Shown piece by piece: positions 14,865-22,620 of a stretch of 41,438 nt of DNA. This DNA is from a bacterium (GTDB lineage: Bacteria > Patescibacteriota > Minisyncoccia > Phycocordibacterales > UBA2100). Every line of letters begins with the position of its first letter. The first letter of the stretch is position 1. The translations under genes and the position numbers were made by a program. A model generated the notes under the pieces. That model ran no database searches, was not told where the DNA came from, and was given only the letters and a program-made list of their open reading frames with translations. The stretch is taken from positions 1 through 41,438 of the forward strand of contig JAUSJH010000013.1 of assembly GCA_030647655.1 (NCBI GenBank), in the 5' to 3' direction.

Positions 14865-15974
14865 ATGCATCGCATCTACACCTCCATTCCTAAACGAAAA
14901 TTAAGAGTATTGTACGGAGATCGTGGATTCTCATTGCGTTCCATTGCAAGAATATACCACTGCGACCCAGGCGTGATCGCCCGGGCGCTCCGTAAATACG
15001 GAATAACGATCCGACGACCAACCGCTTCCGTTTCTTTCGACGATTTCGCGCTCCGTACACTTTATTCGGATCGTAAGCTTTCGACCTACCAAATTGCCAA
15101 GCAGTACGGCTGCGACCCCAAGACTGTGTATCGTTATCTAAAGCGGAGTGGTATACCGACTCGTAGGCGCAGGCAGATTACGTTAACAAAATCAACGTTG
15201 CGCCATTTGTACCTGTTGGAACGTAAATCACTCGACTGTATTGCAAAAGAGCGCGGCTATTCTGCGGCGGGTATCCTCAATAAACTCAAGCTCTACCAAA
15301 TTGAGAGAAGGTCGCTCTCTGAAGCAGGCACAAAACATCAAAAAACTGATTTCAATGGGGACCAAAAAGAGAAAGCATACACGATCGGTTTCCGTCTAGG
15401 CGATCTTGGAGTGCGCAAGAGGGGTAATCTCATCTATATCAGTTCTGGAACGACAAAAATCGCGCAAAGCAAACTCATTCACGACCTGTTTTACTCGTAT
15501 GGTCCTGTATGGATTGGCAAGCGCAACAAGCGCGGCGCGATGAACGTCAGCTGTTCTCTCAATAACTCTTTTTCTTTCCTTCTGCCGAAGCACGCGCGTA
15601 TCCCAGAATGGATACGACGCTCGCCCACGTTCTTCTTTGCTTTTGTTGCCGGCTACACTGATGCAGAAGGTAACATCAGTATTACGAATGGGAGAGCAAG
15701 ATTCCGAATTCGCTCCTATGATAAGGGGATTTTGCGAGATATTAAAGCTGGATTGGAACGTAGTAGCATTCGCAGTTTATTCAGTCTTGATCGTAAGGCC
15801 GGCATAGATGCGCGAGGCGCACGGCGGAACAAAGACTGTTGGTCCGTGATCATAAATGAGAAACAGGCACTTTACCGTCTGTTTATTATGTTGTTACCGT
15901 TGCTGCGACATGAGAAGCGTAAAAAAGACACGGAGGTGGCAAGCGAAAACGTTGCCAAACGACTCGCGACATAA
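14865..15974 (+). CDS. Free-standing LAGLIDADG endonuclease-like protein with three HTH repeats
   Basis: The 369-residue protein has two parts. Residues about 10-150 contain three similar helix-turn-helix units, each opening with L(R)xLYxxxxxS and closing with a YLKRSGI-type helix, for example LRTLYSDRKLSTYQIAKQYG. The C-terminal part carries two LAGLIDADG helices, AYTIGFRLGDLG and FAFVAGYTDAEGNIS, the second with the conserved acidic residues, consistent with a monomeric homing-endonuclease fold. It is not inside an intron or intein here and has its own promoter. It lies between the permease gene and metG, in the same orientation. It may be a mobile nuclease or a DNA-binding regulator derived from one. 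Confidence 0.85.
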   Translation: MHRIYTSIPKRKLRVLYGDRGFSLRSIARIYHCDPGVIARALRKYGITIRRPTASVSFDDFALRTLYSDRKLSTYQIAKQYGCDPKTVYRYLKRSGIPTRRRRQITLTKSTLRHLYLLERKSLDCIAKERGYSAAGILNKLKLYQIERRSLSEAGTKHQKTDFNGDQKEKAYTIGFRLGDLGVRKRGNLIYISSGTTKIAQSKLIHDLFYSYGPVWIGKRNKRGAMNVSCSLNNSFSFLLPKHARIPEWIRRSPTFFFAFVAGYTDAEGNISITNGRARFRIRSYDKGILRDIKAGLERSSIRSLFSLDRKAGIDARGARRNKDCWSVIINEKQALYRLFIMLLPLLRHEKRKKDTEVASENVAKRLAT

Positions 15975-16012
15975 TAATTGCAGTAAAGTCGTCTATCGCG
16001 TACGCTGATGTC

Positions 16013-17446
16013 ATGTCGAGACCTTTCTATCTTACGACTACCCTTCCATATGTAAACTCCGATCCCCATTTGGGTTTTGCGCTTGAGCTCGTACAGGCTG
16101 ATGTCATCGCGCGTTACCGCGCACTAATGGGTGATGAAGTATTTTTCAACACGGGTACGGACGAGCATGGTCTTAAGATTTACCGCAAGGCACAGGAAGA
16201 AAAGAAGGATCCGCAAGCGTATGTGGATGAGTATGCGGAGAAATTCAAGAAGCTTGCTCCTGCTCTGGGACTTTCCCCGGAACTGCATTTTATTCGCACG
16301 ACAGACGCACATCACAAAACAGCTGCACAAGAATTGTGGCGCCGATGCCTCAAGAATGGCGATATCTATAAGAAGAAATACAAAGGATTGTACTGCGTTG
16401 GCGATGAGGCTTTCATCAAAGAGACCGAGCTCGTAAACGGAAAATGCGCTAATCATCCGACGATGGCCCCGATTAAAATCGAGGAGGAGAACTATTTTTT
16501 CAAATTGAGCGCGTATCAGGAAAAATTGCTCGCGTACCTTTCTCGTGAGGGTGTCATTGTGCCGGAGTGGCGCAGACAGGAAGCGATTAATTTCGTGGAG
16601 CAAGGATTAGAGGATTTCAGCATTTCGCGCATAAAAGAAAAAATGCCCTGGGGTATCACCGTGCCCAACGATGAGACACAGGTGATGTACGTGTGGTTCG
16701 ACGCGCTCACGAATTACATTTCGACCTTGGGGTGGCCAGAGGACGCAGGGGGCAATTTCAAGAAGTATTGGGTGGAAGGAGAAACTCTCCAGCTTGCAGG
16801 CAAAGACCAAGTGCGATTCCAATCCATCATGTGGCAAGCGATGCTTATGTCAGCAAGTATCAAGACCACCAACAAGGTGCTCTACCACGGTTTCATCACA
16901 TCCGGAGGGCAGAAAATGAGCAAATCGCTCGGCAATGTCATCGACCCGCTAGCGATTATTGATGAGTATGGGGTCGACGCGCTACGGTATTTCTTGGCGC
17001 GACATGTACACCCATTTGAAGATTCGGACGTCACGATGGAAAAATTCAAGGAAGCATACAATGCTGACCTTGCTAACGGGTTAGGAAATCTTGTCGCACG
17101 TATCTTGCAGATGTCCAGCCAATATCTTGTTAAAACGCCTAGTATTCCGAATCTGGAAGATCTTCCCGAAATCCAGACGAGCGTTTACGCTTTTGAATTT
17201 AACAAATCCATGGATCATCTATGGTTCAGGATGCAATATTTAGACGGGCTAATTCAAGAGCAGCGAACTTTTGAAGTTGTAAAAACCAATAGAATTGCTG
17301 GTGAAAAGCAATTAGGATATTTACTCGGACAACTAGCGGAAATTGTAGTTTTGCTAGAACCATTTATGCCCGATACAAGCGCAAAAATAAAAATTGCGAT
17401 AAGAGAGAACAAAAAACCGAAGAATCTTTTCCCGCGGAAGGAATAG
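16013..17446 (+). CDS. metG: Methionyl-tRNA synthetase
   Basis: The 477-residue class I enzyme charges initiator and elongator tRNA-Met. It has TTTLPYVNSDPHLGFALELVQADVIARY with HLGF at the HIGH position, the connective domain with a reduced cysteine set (YCVGDEAF, GKCANHP), VMYVWFDALTNYIS, and a perfect KMSKS in GGQKMSKSLGNVIDP. The anticodon-binding helical domain follows, and the C-terminal tRNA-binding/dimerisation extension of some MetRS is absent, giving a minimal form. TACGCT ends 6 nt before the ATG and is a weak candidate -10. The EamA transporter gene starts 1 nt after its stop. Confidence 0.97.
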   Translation: MSRPFYLTTTLPYVNSDPHLGFALELVQADVIARYRALMGDEVFFNTGTDEHGLKIYRKAQEEKKDPQAYVDEYAEKFKKLAPALGLSPELHFIRTTDAHHKTAAQELWRRCLKNGDIYKKKYKGLYCVGDEAFIKETELVNGKCANHPTMAPIKIEEENYFFKLSAYQEKLLAYLSREGVIVPEWRRQEAINFVEQGLEDFSISRIKEKMPWGITVPNDETQVMYVWFDALTNYISTLGWPEDAGGNFKKYWVEGETLQLAGKDQVRFQSIMWQAMLMSASIKTTNKVLYHGFITSGGQKMSKSLGNVIDPLAIIDEYGVDALRYFLARHVHPFEDSDVTMEKFKEAYNADLANGLGNLVARILQMSSQYLVKTPSIPNLEDLPEIQTSVYAFEFNKSMDHLWFRMQYLDGLIQEQRTFEVVKTNRIAGEKQLGYLLGQLAEIVVLLEPFMPDTSAKIKIAIRENKKPKNLFPRKE

Positions 17447-17447
17447 C

Positions 17448-18323
17448 ATGGACCAAGTAACTCTCCTCTGGACGCTTGGGTCGACCGTTCTTGCCGGTCT
17501 GACACTTTTTATACAAAAAGTGGTGGCGGAGGAGGGCCGGAGCTCGGCGTTCAACGGCTTCCTCATGTACGGAGCTTCGGGCGCATTCGCCCTCGTACTT
17601 CTCCTTGTGCAACACGATATGCCGGCCCAGTGGCCGCTCGTCGTCTTTTTCGGGCTCATGGGAGGGGCAGTACACGGTCTCGGGAATTTCATTCGCATCG
17701 AATCTCTGAAGTATATCGATAGCGTGTTGTTCTTCCCGCTCAACAAAATACTCGGGCCGCTCCTAGTCGTTATAGGAGGAGTTGCGCTCTTCGCCGATCC
17801 GCTCACCATGATGCAATACATCGGTATCGGATTGAGTTTGACGGTACCGCTACTTCTCGTTTCATCAGTTGAGCATCAACGGCAAAAGAATCTCCCTCTT
17901 GGGCTCAAGCTTCTTCTCGTGTCTACGATTCTCACGGCATGCTCTCTTTTACTTATTAAACAGGGGCTGCTCTACGGTTCAGCAGTGCTCCTCATGCTGT
18001 GTGCCTCGCAGCTTGCAGGCACGATTGCCTCTGCGGGCATACTTCTCAAACAGCATGGCGCGGGGTTCTCCATGATCGCGCACGCTGATCGGAGAGACGT
18101 ATCTCTAGGATTACTCTCAGCTTTCTTCGGTCTTTTCTCGGCATACGCTCTTTTCGAGGCTCTGAGCACAGGCCTCGTGAGCCTCGTGTACGTTATTCAG
18201 GCGCACTACATCCTGATTCCCATTATTCTCTCTGTCTGGTGGTACCACGACCATATCAACCTGCGTAAATTTGCGGCAGTTATGGTATCGTTCCTTGCGA
18301 TAACACTGCTGTACACGGGATGA
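17448..18323 (+). CDS. EamA/DMT-superfamily membrane transporter
   Basis: The 291-residue protein is hydrophobic throughout, with about ten membrane segments in two homologous halves, ending in HINLRKFAAVMVSFLAITLLYTG, which resembles the closing helix of EamA proteins. The family includes metabolite, amino-acid and undecaprenyl-sugar exporters; the substrate here cannot be read from sequence. The ATG is preceded by GGAAGG inside the end of metG, a usable Shine-Dalgarno site, and the last bases overlap the tatD start (ATGA). metG, this gene and tatD therefore look like one transcript. Confidence 0.82.
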   Translation: MDQVTLLWTLGSTVLAGLTLFIQKVVAEEGRSSAFNGFLMYGASGAFALVLLLVQHDMPAQWPLVVFFGLMGGAVHGLGNFIRIESLKYIDSVLFFPLNKILGPLLVVIGGVALFADPLTMMQYIGIGLSLTVPLLLVSSVEHQRQKNLPLGLKLLLVSTILTACSLLLIKQGLLYGSAVLLMLCASQLAGTIASAGILLKQHGAGFSMIAHADRRDVSLGLLSAFFGLFSAYALFEALSTGLVSLVYVIQAHYILIPIILSVWWYHDHINLRKFAAVMVSFLAITLLYTG

Positions 18324-19129
18324 AATACTTCGACGCACATACACACATGAATTTTGTCGCATACGACGCTGATCGCGAGACTACTATCTTGCGCGCCAAG
18401 GATGCGGGGGTGGGAATGAATGTCGTCGGGACGCAATTCGATACCTCAAAAGCGGCTGTCGCGCTTGCGGAAAAGTACGACCACGTATTTGCGACTATCG
18501 GCTTGCACCCCATCCATACATCGAAGTCGTATCATGACGAAAAAGAGCTCGGTGAGGGTGGGAAAGAATTTACCTCGCGCGGTGAACAGTTCGATATGGC
18601 TGCGTACGAAGCACTCGGAAAAAATCCGCGCGTGATTGCGATAGGAGAGTGCGGACTCGACTATTTCAGATTGGAAGAAAAGACAAAAGAAGTCCAGAAA
18701 GAGGCGTTCGTCCAACAGATAGAACTTGCCAACAAGCTCGGCAAGCCATTGATGCTCCACATTCGCAATGCGTATGACGATGCGCTCGAAGTCTTGAAGG
18801 CGCACGCAAAAGTGAAGGGTGATGTGCACTTTTTTGCGGGCGATTGGGCCACGGCAAAGAAGTTCTTGGATTTCGGTTTTACGCTCTCGTTCACGGGTGT
18901 CATTACCTTCACACACGACTATGACGAAGTCATAAAAAACACGCCGCTCGACATGCTCCTCTCCGAGACCGACGCGCCCTACGTCACTCCCGCGCCCCAT
19001 CGCGGCAAGCGCAATGAATCCGCCTACATCCCCCTCATCGTCCGCCGTATCGCGGAGATTCGCGGTGAAGATGCCGAAAAAGTAACCCAACAGTTGCTCG
19101 CGAGCGCGAAGCGTGTTTTTAGGCTCTAA
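18320..19129 (+). CDS. tatD: TatD-family metal-dependent deoxyribonuclease
   Basis: The 269-residue TIM-barrel hydrolase has all the metal ligands: HTH in FDAHTHMN, the Glu of AIGECGLDY, His in LMLHIRN, His in GDVHFFAGD and Asp in LLSETDAPYVTP. TatD proteins are 3'-5' exonucleases or endonucleases in DNA repair and degradation. The start overlaps the stop of the EamA gene by 4 nt (ATGA), which implies translational coupling. metG-tatD adjacency is common in bacteria and supports the call. Confidence 0.94.
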   Translation: MKYFDAHTHMNFVAYDADRETTILRAKDAGVGMNVVGTQFDTSKAAVALAEKYDHVFATIGLHPIHTSKSYHDEKELGEGGKEFTSRGEQFDMAAYEALGKNPRVIAIGECGLDYFRLEEKTKEVQKEAFVQQIELANKLGKPLMLHIRNAYDDALEVLKAHAKVKGDVHFFAGDWATAKKFLDFGFTLSFTGVITFTHDYDEVIKNTPLDMLLSETDAPYVTPAPHRGKRNESAYIPLIVRRIAEIRGEDAEKVTQQLLASAKRVFRL

Positions 19130-19172
19130 AGCTTGCCTAGACGTAGCTGTCTATGATAGAGTGCCCCAACAT

Positions 19173-19712
19173 ATGGCAGACGATGCAGTGATGGAAATCA
19201 ATGAGACCGACACAGACGCGGCAGTTCTTCGCATCTATGAGGTCGGCTACCACATCACTCCCTCAGCCAAAGAAGAGGACCTAGAGAAAATAGTGGCGAG
19301 CATCCGTTCCGTGATTGAATCCGCCGGAGGCGGACCCTCCTCCGGAGGGAAAGCTAGTTTTATCGCCGAAGGCGCGCCATCTCTCACCAAACTTGCGTAT
19401 CCGATCATGGTCCGCGTAGGCGACAAAAGTATTGAATACGATCGCGGATATTTCGGGTGGATCAAATTCGAATCTGCAATCGCTGTCGCCCGTTCTCTCG
19501 AAGCATCGCTCAAGCAGAATCAGAACATATTTCGTTCCATCGTGTTCCGGACGGTGCGAGAGGATACGCGCGCGAAAATGAAAGCGCCGCAACTGCGCGA
19601 AGTGAAGCGCACCGATACCATTCATAAGGCGCCACGCCGCGTGGAGGAGTCTTCTGCTCCTATCTCGGAAGAGCAGCTCGAGAAAGCGATACAGGACATT
19701 ACCGCGGAGTAG
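19173..19712 (+). CDS. rpsF: Small ribosomal subunit protein bS6
   Basis: The 179-residue protein contains the S6 fold: LRIYEVGYHITP opens strand 1, and ANEG-like and KLAYPI regions follow (PSLTKLAYPIMVRVGDKSIEYDRGYFGWIKFES). Both ends are extended compared with the usual 95-135 residues: an acidic N-terminus and a basic, then acidic, C-terminal tail from about residue 130. The ATG at 19173 is preferred to the track start because the latter lies inside tatD; 19191 is a further option. TATGAT (19152-19157) lies 15 nt before 19173. It heads rpsF-ssb-rpsR, the classical order, and S6 binds 16S rRNA together with S18. Confidence 0.9.
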   Translation: MADDAVMEINETDTDAAVLRIYEVGYHITPSAKEEDLEKIVASIRSVIESAGGGPSSGGKASFIAEGAPSLTKLAYPIMVRVGDKSIEYDRGYFGWIKFESAIAVARSLEASLKQNQNIFRSIVFRTVREDTRAKMKAPQLREVKRTDTIHKAPRRVEESSAPISEEQLEKAIQDITAE

Positions 19713-19721
19713 TGCTAAAAT
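19713..19721 (+). promoter_or_regulatory. Extended -10 of a predicted leaderless ssb promoter
   Basis: TGcTAAAAT ends 7 nt before the ssb ATG and starts at the base after the rpsF stop. It could give ssb expression independent of rpsF. Confidence 0.55.
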
Positions 19722-19728
19722 TCTTGAT

Positions 19729-20181
19729 ATGTACATCAACAAAGCAATGATTTTCGGCAATTTGACCCGCGATCCCGAGCTTCGTGCACTGCCTTCAGGT
19801 ATGAACGTCGTTAATTTTTCCGTCGCGACCAATCGCGTCTACAAAGACCGCGATGGCAAGAAGCAGGAGCAGACCGACTTTCACAACGTCGTCGTCTTCG
19901 GCCGCCAAGCTGATACCGTCAACCAGTACTTAAAGAAGGGAAGTTCGGTATTTGTGGAAGGCCGCATGCAGACCCGCAGTTGGGAAAAAGACGGTGAGAA
20001 AAAGTATCGCACCGAGATCGTCGCCGACCGCGTGCAATTCGGCCCCAAGGGAAGTGGTGGCGGAGGAGGTGGCAAGCGTGAAAATGCTCAGCAAGCACCG
20101 GAGGAGGAGGTGTCTGCAGGAGGAGGCGCGGGTATTGAATACCCGAAAGACGATATTAATCCGGACGATATCCCGTTTTAG
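19729..20181 (+). CDS. ssb: Single-stranded DNA-binding protein
   Basis: The 150-residue protein has the SSB OB-fold: MYINKAMIFGNLTRDPELRALPSG, NFSVATNR, DFHNVVVFGRQAD and VFVEGRMQTRSW, in the standard order over residues 1-110. A glycine-rich linker follows and the acidic tip is DDINPDDIPF, the DDIPF end being the docking site for RecO, PriA and other partners. It acts as a tetramer on replication and repair intermediates. It lies between rpsF and rpsR as usual. Confidence 0.97.
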   Translation: MYINKAMIFGNLTRDPELRALPSGMNVVNFSVATNRVYKDRDGKKQEQTDFHNVVVFGRQADTVNQYLKKGSSVFVEGRMQTRSWEKDGEKKYRTEIVADRVQFGPKGSGGGGGGKRENAQQAPEEEVSAGGGAGIEYPKDDINPDDIPF

Positions 20182-20231
20182 AAGCGCCGCGCTTTAATTG
20201 ACGATTACGCGGCATAATTTCGCAAAATTAC

Positions 20232-20432
20232 ATGTCCAACAACATTTTGACCCAGAACGATATCCAGCACGTCGACTACAAAGATGTCGACCTCTTGAAG
20301 CAATTCGTCAATCCGCACGGCCGCATCATGGGTCGCAAGAAAAGCGGCTTGACGGCCAAGCAGCAGCGCGCCGTCGAAGCCGCCATAAAGCGCGCGCGTT
20401 TTATGGGCCTCCTCCCGTTCATCCAAAAGTAA
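20232..20432 (+). CDS. rpsR: Small ribosomal subunit protein bS18
   Basis: The 66-residue protein shows the S18 core: VDYKDVDLLKQFVNPHGRIMGRKKSGLTAKQQRAVEAAIKRARFMGLLPF. It binds the 16S platform as a dimer with S6. The size is normal. In most bacteria rplI follows; here the next feature is a terminator and the convergent efp gene, so rplI is not in the operon. No Shine-Dalgarno sequence is obvious in the 50-nt gap to ssb. Confidence 0.96.
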   Translation: MSNNILTQNDIQHVDYKDVDLLKQFVNPHGRIMGRKKSGLTAKQQRAVEAAIKRARFMGLLPFIQK

Positions 20433-20463
20433 AGAAAGGCTTCTATTCGGGGCCTTTTCTTTA
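20430..20463. terminator. Bidirectional terminator between rpsR and efp
   Basis: AAAGAAAGGC (20431-20440) pairs with GCCTTTTCTTT (20452-20462) with one bulge. The 28-nt gap between two convergent genes is filled by this hairpin, with T-rich sequence on both strands; the two stop codons are part of it. Confidence 0.8.
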
Positions 20464-21021
20464 AACTCGCTCCACGTACTCTCCGGTTTCTGTATTGATA
20501 CGCACGACGTCGCCTTCATTCACAAACATGGGGACGTCCACAGTAGCGCCGGTTTCTAGTACGACAATTTTCGTGCCGCCTTGGGCTGTGTTGCCGCGGG
20601 TATTGGGCGGTGCTTCTTTCACTTTCAACTCCATTTTGATTGGAAGCTTCACACGGAAGAGTTTTTCGTCGAACCACAAGGTCTCGACCGCTGTGTTGCC
20701 TTTGAGGAACTTGCCGGATTCGCCCATCATTTCGTCAGTAACCGAAAAACGTTTCGACTTATCTTTGAGGTCGTGGAAAAACCACTCGCCGTTTCGTTCA
20801 TAAATAAAGACTGCCAGCCTGGTCTCTATCTCGGCCTCCTGTAGCTTATCGGATTGCTGGAAGGGATGTTCTATCACGTTGCCTTTGATAAGGTGGCGGA
20901 GCTTGGTCTGATTGACTGGCCGGCGTTGCTGCTTCTGCATGATATTGTTCCACGTGCAGACATACGGCTCTCCCTCGACGAGTACTGCTACCCCCGGCTT
21001 GATTTCGTTGTAACTCAACAT
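20461..21021 (-). CDS. efp: Elongation factor P
   Basis: The 186-residue protein has the three EF-P beta-barrels: MLSYNEIKPGVAVLVEGEPYV opens domain I, TKLRHLIKGNVIEHPFQ follows, and domain III ends VRINTETGEYVERV. EF-P rescues ribosomes stalled at polyproline. The tip loop of domain I, normally PGK-G where K (or R) is modified, reads NNIMQKQQRRPVNQTK, so the modified residue position appears to hold Gln next to Arg, an unusual tip. The track start is 12 codons upstream; ATG 21021 is chosen because TAGAAT lies 7 nt before it and it gives the standard N-terminus. Confidence 0.93.
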   Translation of the reverse strand: MLSYNEIKPGVAVLVEGEPYVCTWNNIMQKQQRRPVNQTKLRHLIKGNVIEHPFQQSDKLQEAEIETRLAVFIYERNGEWFFHDLKDKSKRFSVTDEMMGESGKFLKGNTAVETLWFDEKLFRVKLPIKMELKVKEAPPNTRGNTAQGGTKIVVLETGATVDVPMFVNEGDVVRINTETGEYVERV

Positions 21022-21028
21022 TCCGAGC

Positions 21029-21034
21029 ATTCTA
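21029..21034 (-). promoter_or_regulatory. -10 box of a predicted leaderless efp promoter
   Basis: On the minus strand TAGAAT ends 7 nt before the efp ATG at 21021, within the 48-nt gap to recA. Confidence 0.55.
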
Positions 21035-21069
21035 TTCAAAAATGCGCGTTTGTCCAATGTTTGTAAGAT

Positions 21070-22140
21070 TTATTCCTCCGCACTTGCGGCTACGCTCTTT
21101 GCCATTCCACCATCCGCAAGCCCTTTCTTAATATCTTTCAATAGTTGATTCAGGATTGGTTTGTTCTCGCGCAGGAAGGTGCGCGCGGCGTCGTAGCCAC
21201 GGCCGAGTTTTGTCTCACCGATGGAATACGAGCCGCCGGCAGATTTCTGCACAAAGCCGAGCTTTTCGCCTAGGGCGAGACACTCGCCTTCTTTTGAAAT
21301 ACCTTCGCCGTAGAGCATGTCGAATTCGGTCTGGCGGAAGGGAGCCGCAACCTTGTTCTTCACTATCTTCACGCGGTGCCGGCCGCCCATCGTCTCGTCA
21401 CCTTTCTTTATTTGCGCGATGCGGCGGATGTCGATGCGCACCGATGTGTAGAATTTGAGCGCCTTGCCGCCCGTCGTCGTTTCAGGATTCCCGAACATCA
21501 CTCCGATTTGCATGCGTATCTGGTTGATGAAAATTATGAGAGTCTTCGTCTTTGCAACGATGGCAGTCAATTTTCGCAGAGCCTGCGACATGAGTCGTGC
21601 GTGCTTGCCCACATGCTGTGCGCCCATGTCGCCCTCGATCTCGTCCTTGGGCGTGAGTGCGGCTACCGAGTCGATGACGATGACATCTATCTTGCCGCTC
21701 CGCACGAGCGATTCGACTATCTCAAGCGCCTGCTCGCCGGTATCAGGTTGCGAAACGAGGAGCTCTTCAGTTTTTACACCGAGCTTCTTTGCATACTCCG
21801 GATCGAGCGCGTGTTCTGCATCAATGTATGCACACACGCCTCCTGCTTTTTGTGCTTCGGCGACAACGTGGAGCGAGAGCGTTGTTTTGCCGGAGGATTC
21901 CGGTCCGAATATTTCGATGATGCGTCCGCGGGGCAATCCACCGATTCCGAGGGCCCAGTCGACACCGATGGAGCCGGTGTGGATCGCATTCACATCTACT
22001 TTCGGCTGTGCTCCGAGCATCATGATGGATTCGTCACCGAATTTTGTCTTAATCTGCGCTATCGCGCGCTCGATATCTGCGTCGGACCCTGTGCCGGTCG
22101 TCTTTGGCGGTGCTTTTTCTTTTTTCTTGAATCCGGCCAT
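21070..22140 (-). CDS. recA: Recombinase RecA
   Basis: The 356-residue recombinase has Walker [10 protein letters not shown], Walker [13 protein letters not shown], the L1/L2 DNA-binding loops ([32 protein letters not shown]) and a C-terminal domain ending in an acidic EE. It forms filaments on single-stranded DNA for strand exchange. No intein is present. The ORF-track start 77 codons upstream is a run-on; [13 protein letters not shown] at 22140 is the proper N-terminus. It lies between efp and a small anchored-protein gene on the minus strand. Confidence 0.98.
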   Translation of the reverse strand: MAGFKKKEKAPPKTTGTGSDADIERAIAQIKTKFGDESIMMLGAQPKVDVNAIHTGSIGVDWALGIGGLPRGRIIEIFGPESSGKTTLSLHVVAEAQKAGGVCAYIDAEHALDPEYAKKLGVKTEELLVSQPDTGEQALEIVESLVRSGKIDVIVIDSVAALTPKDEIEGDMGAQHVGKHARLMSQALRKLTAIVAKTKTLIIFINQIRMQIGVMFGNPETTTGGKALKFYTSVRIDIRRIAQIKKGDETMGGRHRVKIVKNKVAAPFRQTEFDMLYGEGISKEGECLALGEKLGFVQKSAGGSYSIGETKLGRGYDAARTFLRENKPILNQLLKDIKKGLADGGMAKSVAASAEE

Positions 22141-22149
22141 ATTCAGGTA

Positions 22150-22178
22150 AGTATCAAGTATTAGGTATAAAGTATCAA
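22150..22178 (-). promoter_or_regulatory. Candidate recA promoter built from a short direct repeat
   Basis: On the minus strand TTGATA (22178-22173), 17 nt, GATACT (22155-22150), then 9 nt to the ATG. Both hexamers lie in two copies of the 10-mer CTTGATACTT, 21 bp apart. The upstream copy overlaps the stop of the preceding gene. Confidence 0.5.
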
Positions 22179-22570
22179 GGGGTTGGGGTGGACGATGCGG
22201 ACTCGATAGTTGATGGCGTTGATGTCGAAGGCGTGTAGACAACCTCGATAACCTTGCTCCGGTGTCTGCCGTATTTGTCTTGCGCCTCGAGGACAATGCG
22301 ATTGTAGCCGACTGCAAGGAGGTACTGCTCTTCAAACACCCCGTCTTCAGTGACGGATATGGTCTTGCCATTCATTGAAAGAGCAGAGATCCTATCCGCC
22401 TTGCCTTTGATCGTGACGAGCGGGTCGTGAACCTCCGTGACTTCCGAGGGAATGGTGATGGAAGGGCCGTAGAGGAGCCCGCGCGCTTCGAAGTATGCAT
22501 AGCCTAAAACGATTAGGAAGAAAATCCCGAGCGCGATATAGGTGAGGCGACTATCTCGGTAGGGAAGCAT
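22175..22570 (-). CDS. Single-pass membrane protein with glucodextranase-B-like beta domain
   Basis: The 131-residue protein has one N-terminal membrane segment ([19 protein letters not shown], about 11-30). An extracytoplasmic beta-sandwich of about 80 residues follows ([34 protein letters not shown], then [15 protein letters not shown]), which resembles the Ig-like Glucodextran_B domain found in many CPR envelope proteins. It ends in a Ser/Thr/Pro tail. Function unknown; an envelope role is inferred. It lies 50 nt after ftsK and 34 nt before recA, same strand. No Shine-Dalgarno sequence or clear -10 precedes the ATG, so it may be read from the ftsK transcript. Confidence 0.72.
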   Translation of the reverse strand: MLPYRDSRLTYIALGIFFLIVLGYAYFEARGLLYGPSITIPSEVTEVHDPLVTIKGKADRISALSMNGKTISVTEDGVFEEQYLLAVGYNRIVLEAQDKYGRHRSKVIEVVYTPSTSTPSTIESASSTPTP

Positions 22571-22620
22571 AGATTAGCTTGTCGCCGGCAGCTTGTAGCC
22601 GTCAGTAAATGCAAGTATTT

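Noticed and set aside
21376-22164. Plus-strand ORFs of 262 and 231 residues opposite recA
   Set aside because: They are shadows of the high-GC recA frame; recA is unambiguous.
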